Positions 35,764 to 44,803 of a stretch of DNA of 64,000 nt are shown here, one piece after another. Location: contig NZ_JARXYZ010000020.1 of the NCBI RefSeq assembly GCF_029894125.1, positions 62,001 to 126,000 on the forward strand, written 5' to 3'. Position numbers and translations under genes: made by a program. The first letter of the stretch is position 1, and the number at the start of each line of letters is the position of its first letter. The DNA is from Kitasatospora sp. MAA19. GTDB taxonomy: Bacteria; Actinomycetota; Actinomycetes; Streptomycetales; Streptomycetaceae. The notes under the pieces are model-generated. The model was not told where the DNA came from. It saw nothing but the letters and a program-made list of their open reading frames with translations, and ran no database searches.

Positions 35764-36378
35764 TCAGCGCGAGTAGTACTCGACGACCAGCTGCTCGTCA
35801 CAGATCACCGGGACCTCCTTGCGCTGCGGCGCACGGTCCAGGCGGAAGGCCAGGGCCTTCAGGTTGACCTCGAGGTACTTCGGGGTCTGGCCCTCACCCG
35901 CGTAGCCACCCTCACGGGCGACCTGGAAGGGGACCTTCTCCTTGCTGCGCTCGCGGACGGTCACCACGTAGCCCGGCTTCATCTGGTACGACGGCTTGTT
36001 GACCTTGCCACCGTTGACCTCGATGTGGCCGTGGACGACCATCTGGCGGGCCTGGTAGATGGTGCGGGCAATGCCCGAACGCAGCACCAGGGAGTCCAGA
36101 CGGGTCTCCAGCTCGGCGACGAGCGCCTCACCGGTCTTGCCCTCGGCCTTCTTCGCGCGGTCGAACGCGCGCGCCATCTGCTTCTCGCTCAGGTCGTACT
36201 GGGCGCGCAGACGCTGCTTCTCGAGCAGACGGACCTTGTAGTCCGAGTTCTGCTTGCGACCACGGCCGTGCTGGCCGGGCGGGTACGGGCGGGCCTCGAA
36301 GTACTTGACGGACTTCGGGGTCAGCGGCACGCCGAGCGCACGCGCGATCTTGACCTTGGGACGCTTCTGGTTCGCCAT
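35764..36378 (-). CDS. rpsD: Ribosomal protein S4
   Basis: A 204-residue primary 16S rRNA-binding protein. It has the S4 N-terminal domain and an S4 RNA-binding domain (LDSLVLRSGIARTIYQARQMVVHGHI). No N-terminal zinc-binding cysteines are present, the zinc-free version. It is monocistronic here, with AGGAAGG before the ATG and a leader of about 290 nt, and stands apart from the rps-rpl-rpoA operon as in other streptomycetes. Confidence 0.97.
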   Translation of the reverse strand: MANQKRPKVKIARALGVPLTPKSVKYFEARPYPPGQHGRGRKQNSDYKVRLLEKQRLRAQYDLSEKQMARAFDRAKKAEGKTGEALVAELETRLDSLVLRSGIARTIYQARQMVVHGHIEVNGGKVNKPSYQMKPGYVVTVRERSKEKVPFQVAREGGYAGEGQTPKYLEVNLKALAFRLDRAPQRKEVPVICDEQLVVEYYSR

Positions 36379-36688
36379 GAACCAAACCTTCCTTGCTTAC
36401 GAATACGGCTTCACCAGGTGTTGACGGAGGTCGCACGTCGCGACCCGGAGAAAACCCCGCCGCTTGCGCAGTGGAATCAGCCGCTCTCCGGAGCCGGGCA
36501 CGAAAGTGCTGGTCACACGGACGACCCGGAATCCGGGCCGCCCGCGACACCGATAACGGTGCGCGACGCTCCTGGTGCGGGCCCCTCGGAAGGGGCCTAC
36601 GGCCGATGCCCCGCTGGTGCGGCCGGTCGGTGGGGTCTCCCCCGCCGCCGTCCCGGGACATGGCACTCCGACCGAGTATACCGGTGGA
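36379..36688 (-). promoter_or_regulatory. Long rpsD leader with a TATACT promoter element
   Basis: This 310-bp stretch has no acceptable ORF. TATACT at 36675-36680 (minus strand) is an excellent -10 sequence, without a clear -35. A 7-bp hairpin GGCCCCT/AGGGGCC at 36580-36597 and other GC-rich stems follow. S4 binds its own leader in several bacteria, so an autoregulatory leader is possible, but no pseudoknot could be established by eye. Confidence 0.35.
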
Positions 36689-38086
36689 TCACCCGCCCTT
36701 GTGCTCGGGCTCCTGCTCAGGCTTCCGCTCGCTCCGGCGCTCCCCCCTGAGCCGGCCCCGCGTCCACTCCACGACGTCCGCGTACCGGGCCTCGCCACCG
36801 CGCCGGGTCGGCTGGTAGTAGTCCTTGCCGTGCACCGCGTCCGGCGCGTACTGCTGGGCCGCGATGCCCTCCGGCAGGTCGTGCGGGTACCGGTAGCCCT
36901 GGCCGTGGCCGAGCTTGCCCGCACCGCCGTAGTGCGCGTCCCGCAGGTGCGGCGGCACCGCGCCCGCCAGACCCTGCCGGACGTCCGCCAGCGCCGCGTC
37001 GATCGCCAGGTAGGCCGCGTTGGACTTGGGCGCCAGGGCCAGCGCGATCGCCGCCTGGGACAGGATGATCCGCGCCTCCGGGAAGCCGATCAGGGCCACC
37101 GCCTGGGCCGCCGAGACGGCCGTCTGCAGCGCCGTCGGGTCGGCCAGGCCGACGTCCTCACTGGCCGAGATCATCAGCCGGCGGGCGATGAACCGCGGGT
37201 CCTCCCCCGCCTCGATCATCCGGGCCAGGTAGTGCAGGGTGGCGTCCACGTCGCTGCCCCGGATCGACTTGATCAGCGCGCTCGCCACGTCGTAGTGCTG
37301 GTCGCCGTCCTTGTCGTAGCGCACCGCCGCCTGGTTGACGGCCGTCTCCGTGGTGGCCAGCGTGATGGCCGCCTCGTCCTTCTCCAGCGCCGCCCCGGCT
37401 GCCGCCTCCAGCGTGGTGAGCGCCCGCCGGGCGTCCCCGCCGGCCAGCCGCACCAGGTGGTCCTCGGCCTCCGCGGTCAGCTCCAGCGCGCCGTCCAGGC
37501 CGCGCTCGTCGGCCACCGCGCGGCGCAGCAGGGCACGGATGTCCTCGTCGGTCAGCGACTCCAGGGTGAGCAGCAGCGAGCGGGACAGCAGCGGGGAGAT
37601 CACCGAGAAGTACGGGTTCTCGGTGGTCGCGGCGATCAGGGTGACCCAGCGGTTCTCCACGGCCGGCAGCAGCGAGTCCTGCTGGGCCTTGGAGAAGCGG
37701 TGGATCTCGTCCAGGAACAGCACCGTCTCCCGGCCGGACATGCCGACCGCCCGCCGGGCACCGTCGATCACCGCCCGGACCTCCTTGACCCCGGCGGTGA
37801 TCGCGGACAGCTCGACGAAGCGGCCCTCCACGGCCTGGCTGATCACGTGCGCCAGGGTGGTCTTGCCGGTGCCGGGCGGGCCCCACAGGATCACCGAGCT
37901 GGTCGCCGCCGGCCCGCGCGAGCCCCCGACGAGGCGCCGCAGCGGCGACCCGGGCTTCAGCAACTGCCGCTGCCCGGCCACCTCGTCCAGGGTGCGCGGG
38001 CGCATCCGTACGGCCAGCGGCGCCCGGCCGGGCTCCCTGGTCTGGCGTTCCTCGGCGGCGGCGGTGAAGAGGTCCGGTTCGTCCAC
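36689..38086 (-). CDS. rarA: Replication-associated recombination protein RarA (MgsA)
   Basis: A 465-residue clamp-loader-like AAA+ ATPase. Walker A is GPPGTGKT (69-76); Walker B/DEIH is FLDEIHRFSKAQQD. The C-terminal MgsA tetramerisation domain includes LIKSIRGSDVDATLHYLARM. It acts at stalled forks with SSB. It is upstream of rpsD but separated by 310 bp. Confidence 0.95.
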   Translation of the reverse strand: MDEPDLFTAAAEERQTREPGRAPLAVRMRPRTLDEVAGQRQLLKPGSPLRRLVGGSRGPAATSSVILWGPPGTGKTTLAHVISQAVEGRFVELSAITAGVKEVRAVIDGARRAVGMSGRETVLFLDEIHRFSKAQQDSLLPAVENRWVTLIAATTENPYFSVISPLLSRSLLLTLESLTDEDIRALLRRAVADERGLDGALELTAEAEDHLVRLAGGDARRALTTLEAAAGAALEKDEAAITLATTETAVNQAAVRYDKDGDQHYDVASALIKSIRGSDVDATLHYLARMIEAGEDPRFIARRLMISASEDVGLADPTALQTAVSAAQAVALIGFPEARIILSQAAIALALAPKSNAAYLAIDAALADVRQGLAGAVPPHLRDAHYGGAGKLGHGQGYRYPHDLPEGIAAQQYAPDAVHGKDYYQPTRRGGEARYADVVEWTRGRLRGERRSERKPEQEPEHKGG

Positions 38087-38150
38087 ACCGGAAGCCTATG
38101 CGAGGCCGCCGACACACCCACCCGGCCGGGGCAGGCCCACCGGACGGGCC

Positions 38151-39008
38151 CTAGTCGAGCCCGGCCGCGTGGTCCGGCACGTACTTCTGCAGGTCGCGCG
38201 GCGGCCGCTGGTAGCCGCGCGGAGCCGGGCGGGGCGGCAGGTCGACCTGCGGGGCGGTGATCTCGTGGTACGGCACGGTGGAGAGCAGGTGGGCGATCAT
38301 GTTGATCCGGGCCCGGCGCTTGTCGTCGCTCTCCACCACGTGCCACGGCGAGTCCGGGGTGTCGGTGTAGACGAACATCTCGTCCTTGGCCCGCGAGTAG
38401 TCCTCCCAGCGGGTGATCGACTCGACGTCCATCGGGGAGAGCTTCCAGCGCTTCATCGGGTCCTCCAGCCGATCCCGGAACCGCCGCTCCTGCTCGGTGT
38501 CGCTCACCGAGAACCAGTACTTTCGCAGCAGGATGCCCGCCTCGATCAGCATCCGCTCGAAGGTCGGGCACTGGTGCAGGAACTGCCAGTACTCCTCGTC
38601 CGTGCAGAAGCCCATGACCCGCTCGACGCCGGCCCGGTTGTACCAGCTGCGGTCGAAGAGCACGATCTCCCCGGCGGCGGGCAGCTGCTCGACGTACCGC
38701 TGGAAGTACCACTGGGTCTTCTGCCGCTCGGTCGGGGTCGGCAGCGCCGCGACCCGGGCGATGCGCGGGTTCAGGTACTCCGTCACCCGCTTGATCGCGC
38801 CGCCCTTGCCCGCCGCGTCGCGCCCCTCGAAGACCACCACCAGCCGGGCGCCCTCGACCCGCACCCACTCCTGGAGCTTCACCAGCTCCTCCTGGAGCCG
38901 CAGCAGTTCCCGCTCGTACGGCTTCCTCGCCAGTCGCTCCGGCTCCGCGGTCCGCTGCTCCTTGGCCACCTGGGGTCCTCCGTCCGGCTGATGCTGATGA
39001 GCACTCAC
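38151..39008 (-). CDS. ppk2: Polyphosphate kinase 2
   Basis: A 285-residue PPK2-family P-loop kinase. Walker A is GRDAAGKGG (62-70), Walker B region FDRSWYNRAGVE, lid RRFRDRLEDPMKRWKLS. It transfers phosphate between polyphosphate and nucleotides, and the single-domain length and motif set suggest class I (nucleoside diphosphate-acting). Monocistronic, divergent from the LysR gene. Confidence 0.94.
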   Translation of the reverse strand: MSAHQHQPDGGPQVAKEQRTAEPERLARKPYERELLRLQEELVKLQEWVRVEGARLVVVFEGRDAAGKGGAIKRVTEYLNPRIARVAALPTPTERQKTQWYFQRYVEQLPAAGEIVLFDRSWYNRAGVERVMGFCTDEEYWQFLHQCPTFERMLIEAGILLRKYWFSVSDTEQERRFRDRLEDPMKRWKLSPMDVESITRWEDYSRAKDEMFVYTDTPDSPWHVVESDDKRRARINMIAHLLSTVPYHEITAPQVDLPPRPAPRGYQRPPRDLQKYVPDHAAGLD

Positions 39009-39146
39009 CGTAGGCGCTGGGCGCCGGTCGCGCAGGTCGGAGCGGGGACGGGGGTGGCCGGCCGGCCCGGCGCGGCAGCGGCGGCCCCCTGAACCGCCGC
39101 TGCCACGCTCCCCCGTCGGCTCGGCGCTGACGCCGAACGATCAACC

Positions 39147-39164
39147 TTGGCCCACACCTGCCAA
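39147..39164. promoter_or_regulatory. Inverted repeat upstream of the LysR gene
   Basis: TTGGC (39147-39151) and GCCAA (39160-39164) with 8 nt between, 35 bp before the LysR ATG. AACCTTGG also occurs at 39143-39150 and 39188-39195. The spacing fits a LysR-type autoregulatory site loosely. Confidence 0.3.
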
Positions 39165-39198
39165 CCGGGTCCAATATCCCGTTCCATAACCTTGGGGC

Positions 39199-40116
39199 AT
39201 GGATGTCGACACCCGCCTGCTGCGCAGCTTCGCCGCGGTCTGCGACGAGGGACAGCTGACCGCCGCGGCGGCCCGGCTGTTCGTCTCCCAGCCGACGCTC
39301 ACCAAGCAGATCCGCCAGCTGGAGGCGCTGCTCGGGGTGGAGCTGTTCGAGCGCTCGCGGCGCGGCATGGCGCCCACCCCGGCCGGGCGGGCGCTGGCGG
39401 AGTACGCCGGGCCGATGCTGGCCGGCTGGGAGGACGCGCTGCGCGCCACCCGGGCGGCGGCCGCCGCGCAGGGCTCGGTGCTGCGGGTGGGATTCGAGGG
39501 CGGGATCATCAATCTGATGACCCGGAGCACCGTCTCCGACTTCGCCCGGCGGATGCCCGGCTGGCAGGTGGAGCTGCGGCAGAACAACTGGTTCGATCCG
39601 ACCTCGGGCCTGGCCACCGGCGAGATCGACCTGACGCTCTGGCACGGCCCGCCGTGGCTGTCCGAGCACTACAACGTCGCCGTGCTCGGCCAGGAGGCGC
39701 GGGTCGCGGCGCTGCCGGCCGGGCACCGGCTGGCGGCCCGGGCCGAGCTGTGCGTCGAGGACCTGGTGGACGAACCGTTCGTGGCCATACCGCACGAGGC
39801 CGGGCACTGGCGCGAGTACTGGCTGGCGGCCCGGGAGCGGGGCGGGCGTCCGGTGCGGATCGGCGCGGTGGCGCACAACACCGACGAGTGGCTGGCCGCG
39901 GTGGTGTGCGGTCAGGGCGTCGGCTTCGCACCGGAGGCGATGAGCCGGCTGGCCGTACGGGATGACGTCGCGTACCGGCCGGTGCGGGGGCTCAGCCCGA
40001 GCCAGGTCGGGCTGTACTGGCCGAAGGACCGTGAACTCACGCCGGCGATGGCCGCGTTCGTGCGCAGCTGCCGGAGCACGGTGCCGTTCGGTCGGGTCGG
40101 CGCGGAGTCGGTGTAG
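39199..40116 (+). CDS. LysR-family transcriptional regulator
   Basis: A 305-residue regulator. The winged helix-turn-helix spans residues 1-60 (LTAAAARLFVSQPTLTKQIR), followed by a periplasmic-binding-like effector domain. The divergent gene is ppk2, but LysR targets cannot be set by this alone. The ATG at 39199 has no clear Shine-Dalgarno. Confidence 0.92.
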   Translation: MDVDTRLLRSFAAVCDEGQLTAAAARLFVSQPTLTKQIRQLEALLGVELFERSRRGMAPTPAGRALAEYAGPMLAGWEDALRATRAAAAAQGSVLRVGFEGGIINLMTRSTVSDFARRMPGWQVELRQNNWFDPTSGLATGEIDLTLWHGPPWLSEHYNVAVLGQEARVAALPAGHRLAARAELCVEDLVDEPFVAIPHEAGHWREYWLAARERGGRPVRIGAVAHNTDEWLAAVVCGQGVGFAPEAMSRLAVRDDVAYRPVRGLSPSQVGLYWPKDRELTPAMAAFVRSCRSTVPFGRVGAESV

Positions 40117-40168
40117 ACCGGGCGGCCTGGACCAGGGGAACCAGGCCGGGAGAACCGAACCGGGGGAA

Positions 40169-40678
40169 CTAGACCGCCACGAAGGGCTCGGGATAGCGGC
40201 AGAGCCCGCGTGGAGCGCCGTCGTACGCGGGCAGCGGCAGCGCCTGGAAGTAGGCGTCCGGCACCTCGAACGGGCCGCTGACCTCGTGCCGCCCGGCCGC
40301 GCTGAAGCCGAACCGTCCGTAGTAGTCCGGGTCACCGAGGACGACCACGAGCCGCTCGCCCGCTTCCTCGGCCGCCGACAGCGCGGCCCGGACGACGAGT
40401 TCGCCGACGCCCTTGCGCTGCCACTCGGGCGCGACGGCGACCGGCGCGAGCGCGAGGCCCTCGCCGTCCTCGCCGACCCGCAGCCGGGTCAGCAGCGCGT
40501 GCCCGATCACCAGCCCGGCCTCGTCGACCGCGACCAGCGACAGCGCGGGCAGCCAGGCCGGATCGCGGCGCAGCGCGTCCACCAGGTCCGCCTCGTCCGG
40601 GCCGGGGAACGCGGCCATGTGAACGCGTCTGGTCGCCGGGGCGTCGTCCGGACATTCGACCCTTGTCGTCACCTGCAT
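40169..40678 (-). CDS. GNAT-family N-acetyltransferase (YhbS-like)
   Basis: A 169-residue acetyltransferase. The acetyl-CoA loop is in APEWQRKGVGELVV, and the YYGRFGFSAAGRHEV region is typical of YhbS-like GNATs. Substrate unknown. GGGAGG stands 7 nt before the ATG at 40678. Monocistronic between aspS and the LysR gene. Confidence 0.88.
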   Translation of the reverse strand: MQVTTRVECPDDAPATRRVHMAAFPGPDEADLVDALRRDPAWLPALSLVAVDEAGLVIGHALLTRLRVGEDGEGLALAPVAVAPEWQRKGVGELVVRAALSAAEEAGERLVVVLGDPDYYGRFGFSAAGRHEVSGPFEVPDAYFQALPLPAYDGAPRGLCRYPEPFVAV

Positions 40679-40714
40679 GAGTCAACCCTCCCTGTGTCAC
40701 ACGTCGTCGTGGAC

Positions 40715-40748
40715 CGGCCCCGGACGGTGGGTGGACCGTCCGGGGCCG
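40715..40748 (-). terminator. Terminator after aspS
   Basis: A 14-bp stem, CGGCCCCGGACGGT (40715-40728) with ACCGTCCGGGGCCG (40735-40748), and a 6-nt loop, 22 bp after the aspS stop. Confidence 0.65.
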
Positions 40749-40770
40749 TTGAAGGTTAGCGGATCCGGTG

Positions 40771-42552
40771 TCAGGACTCGGACTTGGCGGCGTCCTCGCG
40801 CACCTTGGGCTTGGCGTCCACGCCGGCCTCCCGGCGCTGCGCCGGGGTGATCGGGGTCGGGGCGCCGGTCAGCGGGTCACCGCCGGTGGACGTCTTCGGG
40901 AAGGCGATGACGTCGCGGATGGTGTCGTACCCGCCGAGCAGCGTGACGATCCGGTCGAGGCCGAAGGCGACGCCACCGTGCGGCGGCGGGCCGTAGTTGA
41001 AGGCGTCCAGCAGGAAGCCGAACTGCGAGGCCGCCTCCTCCTCGGAGAGGCCGATCGCGTCGAACGCCCGCTTCTGCACCTCGCGCTGGTGGATACGGAT
41101 CGAACCGCCGCCCAGCTCCGAGCCGTTGAGGACCAGGTCGTAGGCGTTGGACAGGGCCGAGCCCGGGTCGGTGTCGAAGGTGGCCAGCGACTCGGCGGTC
41201 GGGGCGGTGAACGGGTGGTGCACCGCGTGCCAGCCCTGGAACTCGCCCTTGTCGTCCTCGATCGGCTCGAACATCGGGAAGTCGACGACCCAGAGGAAGG
41301 CCCACTGCGACTCGTCGATCAGCTCGCAGCGGCGGCCGATCTCCAGGCGGGCGGCGCCCAGCAGCTCCTGCGAGGGGCGCTGCTTGCCGGCCGCGAAGAA
41401 GATCGCGTCGCCGTTCTTGGCACCCGCGGCGGCGGCCAGGCCGGCCAGGTGCTCCGCGGAGAGGTTCTTGGCGACCGGGCCGCGCAGCTCGCCGGTCTCG
41501 GCGTCGATGACGACGTAGGCCAGGCCGCGGGCGCCGCGCGCCTTGGCCCAGTCCTGCCAGGCGTCGAGCGCCTTGCGGGGCTGCGAGGCGCCGCCGGGCA
41601 TCACCACGGCGCCGACGTACGGGGCCTGGAAGACGCGGAACTCGGTGCCCGTGAAGTACTCGGTGAGGTCGGTGAGTTCCTGGCCGAAGCGGACGTCCGG
41701 CTTGTCGGAGCCGTAGCGGGCCATGGCGTCCGCGTAGGTCATCCGGGGCAGCGGGTTGGGGAGCTCGTAGCCGTGCACCTCGCGCCAGATCGAGCCGACG
41801 ATCTTCTCGCCGAGGGCCAGGATGTCCTCCTGGTCGACGAACGAGGCCTCGATGTCGAGCTGGGTGAACTCCGGCTGCCGATCGGCGCGGAAGTCCTCGT
41901 CACGGAAGCAGCGGGCGATCTGGTAGTAGCGCTCCATGCCGGCCACCATCAGCAGCTGCTTGAACAGCTGGGGCGACTGCGGCAGCGCGTACCAGTGACC
42001 GGGCTGCAGGCGGACCGGGACGAGGAAGTCGCGGGCGCCCTCGGGGGTGGAGCGGGTGAGGTACGGCGTCTCGATGTCGAGGTAGTCGTTCTCCTCCATC
42101 ACCCGGCGGATGATGTTGTTGACCTTGGAGCGCAGCCGCAGGCCCTTGGCCGGGCCCTCGCGGCGCAGGTCCAGGTAGCGGTAGCGCAGCCGGACCTCCT
42201 CGTTGACCGTGCCGGGCTCGTACTCGGCGACCGGGAACGGCAGCGGGGCGGCCTCGGAGAGGACCTCGATCTCGCTGACGACGACCTCGACCGCACCGGT
42301 CGGGATGTCGGGGTTCTCGTTGCCCTCGGGGCGCACCCGGACGTCGCCGACGACCTTGACGCAGTACTCGGCGCGCAGGCCGTGCACCGAGTCCAGGTCG
42401 CGGACCACGATCTGCACGGTGCCGGAGGCGTCGCGCAGGTCGATGAAGGCGACACCGCCGTGGTCGCGGCGGCGGGCGACCCAGCCGGCCAGGGTGACGG
42501 TGGTGTCTGCGTGCTCCGGGCGGAGCGTGCCCGCGTCGTGCGTGCGGATCAC
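40771..42552 (-). CDS. aspS: Aspartyl-tRNA synthetase
   Basis: A 593-residue class IIb synthetase of the bacterial type. It has an N-terminal OB-fold anticodon domain (VTLAGWVARRRDHGGVAFIDLRD), a GAD insertion and the class II core (FRDEDFRADRQPEFTQLD; GLDRIVTLLGG). The GTG start at 42552 overlaps the hisS stop by GTGA. Charging Asp-tRNA only or also Asn-tRNA depends on whether Asn-tRNA synthetase or GatCAB is present, which this window does not show. Confidence 0.96.
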   Translation of the reverse strand: MIRTHDAGTLRPEHADTTVTLAGWVARRRDHGGVAFIDLRDASGTVQIVVRDLDSVHGLRAEYCVKVVGDVRVRPEGNENPDIPTGAVEVVVSEIEVLSEAAPLPFPVAEYEPGTVNEEVRLRYRYLDLRREGPAKGLRLRSKVNNIIRRVMEENDYLDIETPYLTRSTPEGARDFLVPVRLQPGHWYALPQSPQLFKQLLMVAGMERYYQIARCFRDEDFRADRQPEFTQLDIEASFVDQEDILALGEKIVGSIWREVHGYELPNPLPRMTYADAMARYGSDKPDVRFGQELTDLTEYFTGTEFRVFQAPYVGAVVMPGGASQPRKALDAWQDWAKARGARGLAYVVIDAETGELRGPVAKNLSAEHLAGLAAAAGAKNGDAIFFAAGKQRPSQELLGAARLEIGRRCELIDESQWAFLWVVDFPMFEPIEDDKGEFQGWHAVHHPFTAPTAESLATFDTDPGSALSNAYDLVLNGSELGGGSIRIHQREVQKRAFDAIGLSEEEAASQFGFLLDAFNYGPPPHGGVAFGLDRIVTLLGGYDTIRDVIAFPKTSTGGDPLTGAPTPITPAQRREAGVDAKPKVREDAAKSES

Positions 42553-43811
42553 AGCTGCTTCTCCTTCAGGGTGGTGACGAGCGCGTCGAGGGCGACGGGG
42601 TTCTGCTCGCCGGTGGTCAGGTCCTTGAGCTGGACGACGCCGTCGGCGAGGTCCCGCTCCCCGGCGACGAGGGCGAAGCGGGCGCCGGATCGGTCGGCGG
42701 ACTTCATGGCGTTCTTGATGCTCTTGACGCCGAAGGCCAGGTCGGTGGCGACGCCGGCCCGGCGCAGCTCGACGACCTTGGCGAACAGGACGTTCTTGGC
42801 CTCCTCGCCGAGCGCGACGGCGTACACGGAGGTGGCGGCGGGCAGGTCGAGGGCGGCGCCCTCGGCCTCCATCGCCAGGAAGGTGCGGTCCACGCCGAGG
42901 GCCCAGCCGACGGACGGCAGCGCCGGGCCGCCGATCATCTCGGACAGGCCGTCGTAGCGGCCGCCGCCGCCGATCGCGGACTGGGCGCCGAGGCCGTTGT
43001 GCACGAACTCGAAGGTGGTACGGGTGTAGTAGTCCAGGCCGCGGACCAGCTTCGGGTCGTCGACGAAGGCGACGCCGTTCGCGGTGAGCAGCTCGCGCAC
43101 CTTCTCGTCGTACGCCTTGCACTCCTCGCACAGGTAGTCGCGCAGCCTGGGCGCCTCGACGAGCTGGGCCTGCACCGACTCGCGCTTGTCGTCCAGGACG
43201 CGCAGCGGGTTGATCTCGGCGCGGCGGCGGGTGTCCTCGTCCAGGTCCAGTCCGGCCAGGAACTCGACCAGGGCGGCGCGGTAGACCGGACGGCACTGCT
43301 TGTCGCCGAGGCTGTTGAGCAGCAGCGAGTAGTCGCTCAGGCCGAGCGAGCGGAAGGCGTCGTCGGCGAGGATGATCAGCTCGGCGTCCAGCGCCGGGTC
43401 CTCGGCCCCGATCGCCTCGGCGCCGACCTGGGAGAACTGGCGGTAGCGGCCCTTCTGGGCCCGCTCGTAGCGGTAGTACGAGCCGGAGTACCAGAGCTTC
43501 ACCGGCAGGTTGCCCTGCTTGTGCAGGTTGGCCTGGAGGGCGGCGCGCAGCACCGAGGCGGTGCCCTCCGGACGCAGCGCGAGCTCGTCGCCGCCGCGGG
43601 TGGTGAGGTTGTACATCTCCTTGCTGACGATGTCGGTGGACTCGCCGACGCCGCGGGAGAAGAGCTTCACGTCCTCGAAGACCGGGGTCTCGATGTAGCC
43701 GTACCCGGCCCGGCGGGCGGGCGCGGCGATGCGCTCGCGGATCGCCAGGAAGGTCGCGGAGCTGGGGGGCAGCAGATCGTAGGTGCCCTTGGGGGCGGTG
43801 AAGGTGCTCAA
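42549..43811 (-). CDS. hisS: Histidyl-tRNA synthetase
   Basis: A 420-residue class II synthetase. Motifs: TAPKGTYDLLPP opening, ALRPEGTASVLRA (motif 2 region), and the histidine-A loop LVRGLDYYTRTTFEF. TTG at 43811 gives MSTFTAPKG, the family N-terminus, with a GGAAGAG upstream; a GTG at 43826 that overlaps the previous stop is the alternative but has too short a Shine-Dalgarno spacing. Forms an operon with the MBL hydrolase before and aspS after. Confidence 0.95.
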   Translation of the reverse strand: MSTFTAPKGTYDLLPPSSATFLAIRERIAAPARRAGYGYIETPVFEDVKLFSRGVGESTDIVSKEMYNLTTRGGDELALRPEGTASVLRAALQANLHKQGNLPVKLWYSGSYYRYERAQKGRYRQFSQVGAEAIGAEDPALDAELIILADDAFRSLGLSDYSLLLNSLGDKQCRPVYRAALVEFLAGLDLDEDTRRRAEINPLRVLDDKRESVQAQLVEAPRLRDYLCEECKAYDEKVRELLTANGVAFVDDPKLVRGLDYYTRTTFEFVHNGLGAQSAIGGGGRYDGLSEMIGGPALPSVGWALGVDRTFLAMEAEGAALDLPAATSVYAVALGEEAKNVLFAKVVELRRAGVATDLAFGVKSIKNAMKSADRSGARFALVAGERDLADGVVQLKDLTTGEQNPVALDALVTTLKEKQL

Positions 43812-43822
43812 CTTCTCTTCCG

Positions 43823-44530
43823 TCACATTCCTCGTCGCGGGAAAGCCGGGGCGCCGGCCGCCCCCGCTGCCTGTCGGAGGTAGGGGTTGGTGGCGCGCTC
43901 GCGGCCGATGGTGGTCTGTCCGCCGTGGCCGGAGAGGACCACGGTGGTGTCGTCGAGGGGCAGGCACACCCGGGCCAGCGACCGCATGATCGCCTCGCTG
44001 TCCCCGCCCGGGAGGTCGGTACGCCCGATGGAGCCGGCGAACAGCAGGTCGCCCGAGAACAGCACCGGGGGGAGGTCCTCGGCACCGGGCGTCCGGAAGG
44101 TCACCGACCCCCCGGTATGGCCCGGGGCGTGGTCCACGGTGAGCTGCAGGCCGGCGAGCTCCAGCACGCCGCCGTCGGTGAGCTCGCGCACGTCGTCGGG
44201 CTCGCCGACGGTGAGTTCGCCCATCAGCTGGGTGCCCAGCGAGCGGCCGAGGGCCTTCTCCGGGTCGGACATCATGTACCGGTCCTCGGGGTGGATCCAG
44301 GCCGGGACACCGCGGGCGCCGCAGACCGGGACCACCGAGGCCACGTGGTCGATGTGGCCGTGCGTGAGCAGCACGGCGACCGGCTTGAGCCGGTGCTCGC
44401 GGACCATCTCCTCGACGCCGCGCGCCGCCTGGTGGCCGGGGTCGACGATGACGCACTCCTCGCCCGCCGCCGGAGCGACCAGGTAGCAGTTGGTGCCCCA
44501 GGCTCCAGCGGGGAATCCGGCGATGAACAC
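43823..44530 (-). CDS. Metallo-beta-lactamase-fold hydrolase (glyoxalase II-like)
   Basis: A 235-residue MBL-fold protein. The metal site is THGHIDHV (HxHxDH), then HAPGHTGG, SGDLLF and SGHGGQTTIG. It is similar to glyoxalase II-like hydrolases of thiolesters. It sits at the head of hisS-aspS, as is common in actinobacteria. Exact substrate unknown. GTG start at 44530. Confidence 0.9.
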   Translation of the reverse strand: MFIAGFPAGAWGTNCYLVAPAAGEECVIVDPGHQAARGVEEMVREHRLKPVAVLLTHGHIDHVASVVPVCGARGVPAWIHPEDRYMMSDPEKALGRSLGTQLMGELTVGEPDDVRELTDGGVLELAGLQLTVDHAPGHTGGSVTFRTPGAEDLPPVLFSGDLLFAGSIGRTDLPGGDSEAIMRSLARVCLPLDDTTVVLSGHGGQTTIGRERATNPYLRQAAGAAGAPAFPRRGM

Positions 44531-44803
44531 GCGCGTCCTTCGTGATGCGGTCGGCAGTGGCGGCTACGGGGTGTGACTGCCGGCGATGCGGCCGGCCGGT
44601 GGTGCGGCTACCAGTGATGTAGGGGCAGCCTACCGGCGGTGCGGGTCCGGTTGCGAACCAGATGCCGGTGGCGGGCGCGGTTCGCACCGGCAGGTTCACC
44701 GCGTTCTTACAGGCCCGGTCCCTACACTTGGCCGCCGATGGATGCGATGATCCGCTTCGGTATCCCATCCACTTTTCCAGCACATCCGTAGGAGACACGG
44801 CCG

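Noticed and set aside
40768..42957. 729-codon open frame opposite aspS
   Set aside because: Antisense to a clear aspartyl-tRNA synthetase; composition and lack of motifs show that it is a shadow.
43823..43826. GTG at 43826 as hisS start (GTGA overlap)
   Set aside because: Its Shine-Dalgarno would be only 2-3 nt away, and the TTG at 43811 gives the conserved MSTF start.
44531..44803. Promoter calls in the MBL-cyclophilin gap
   Set aside because: TACACT near 44731 resembles a -10 but no -35 at suitable spacing could be found, so it was not listed.
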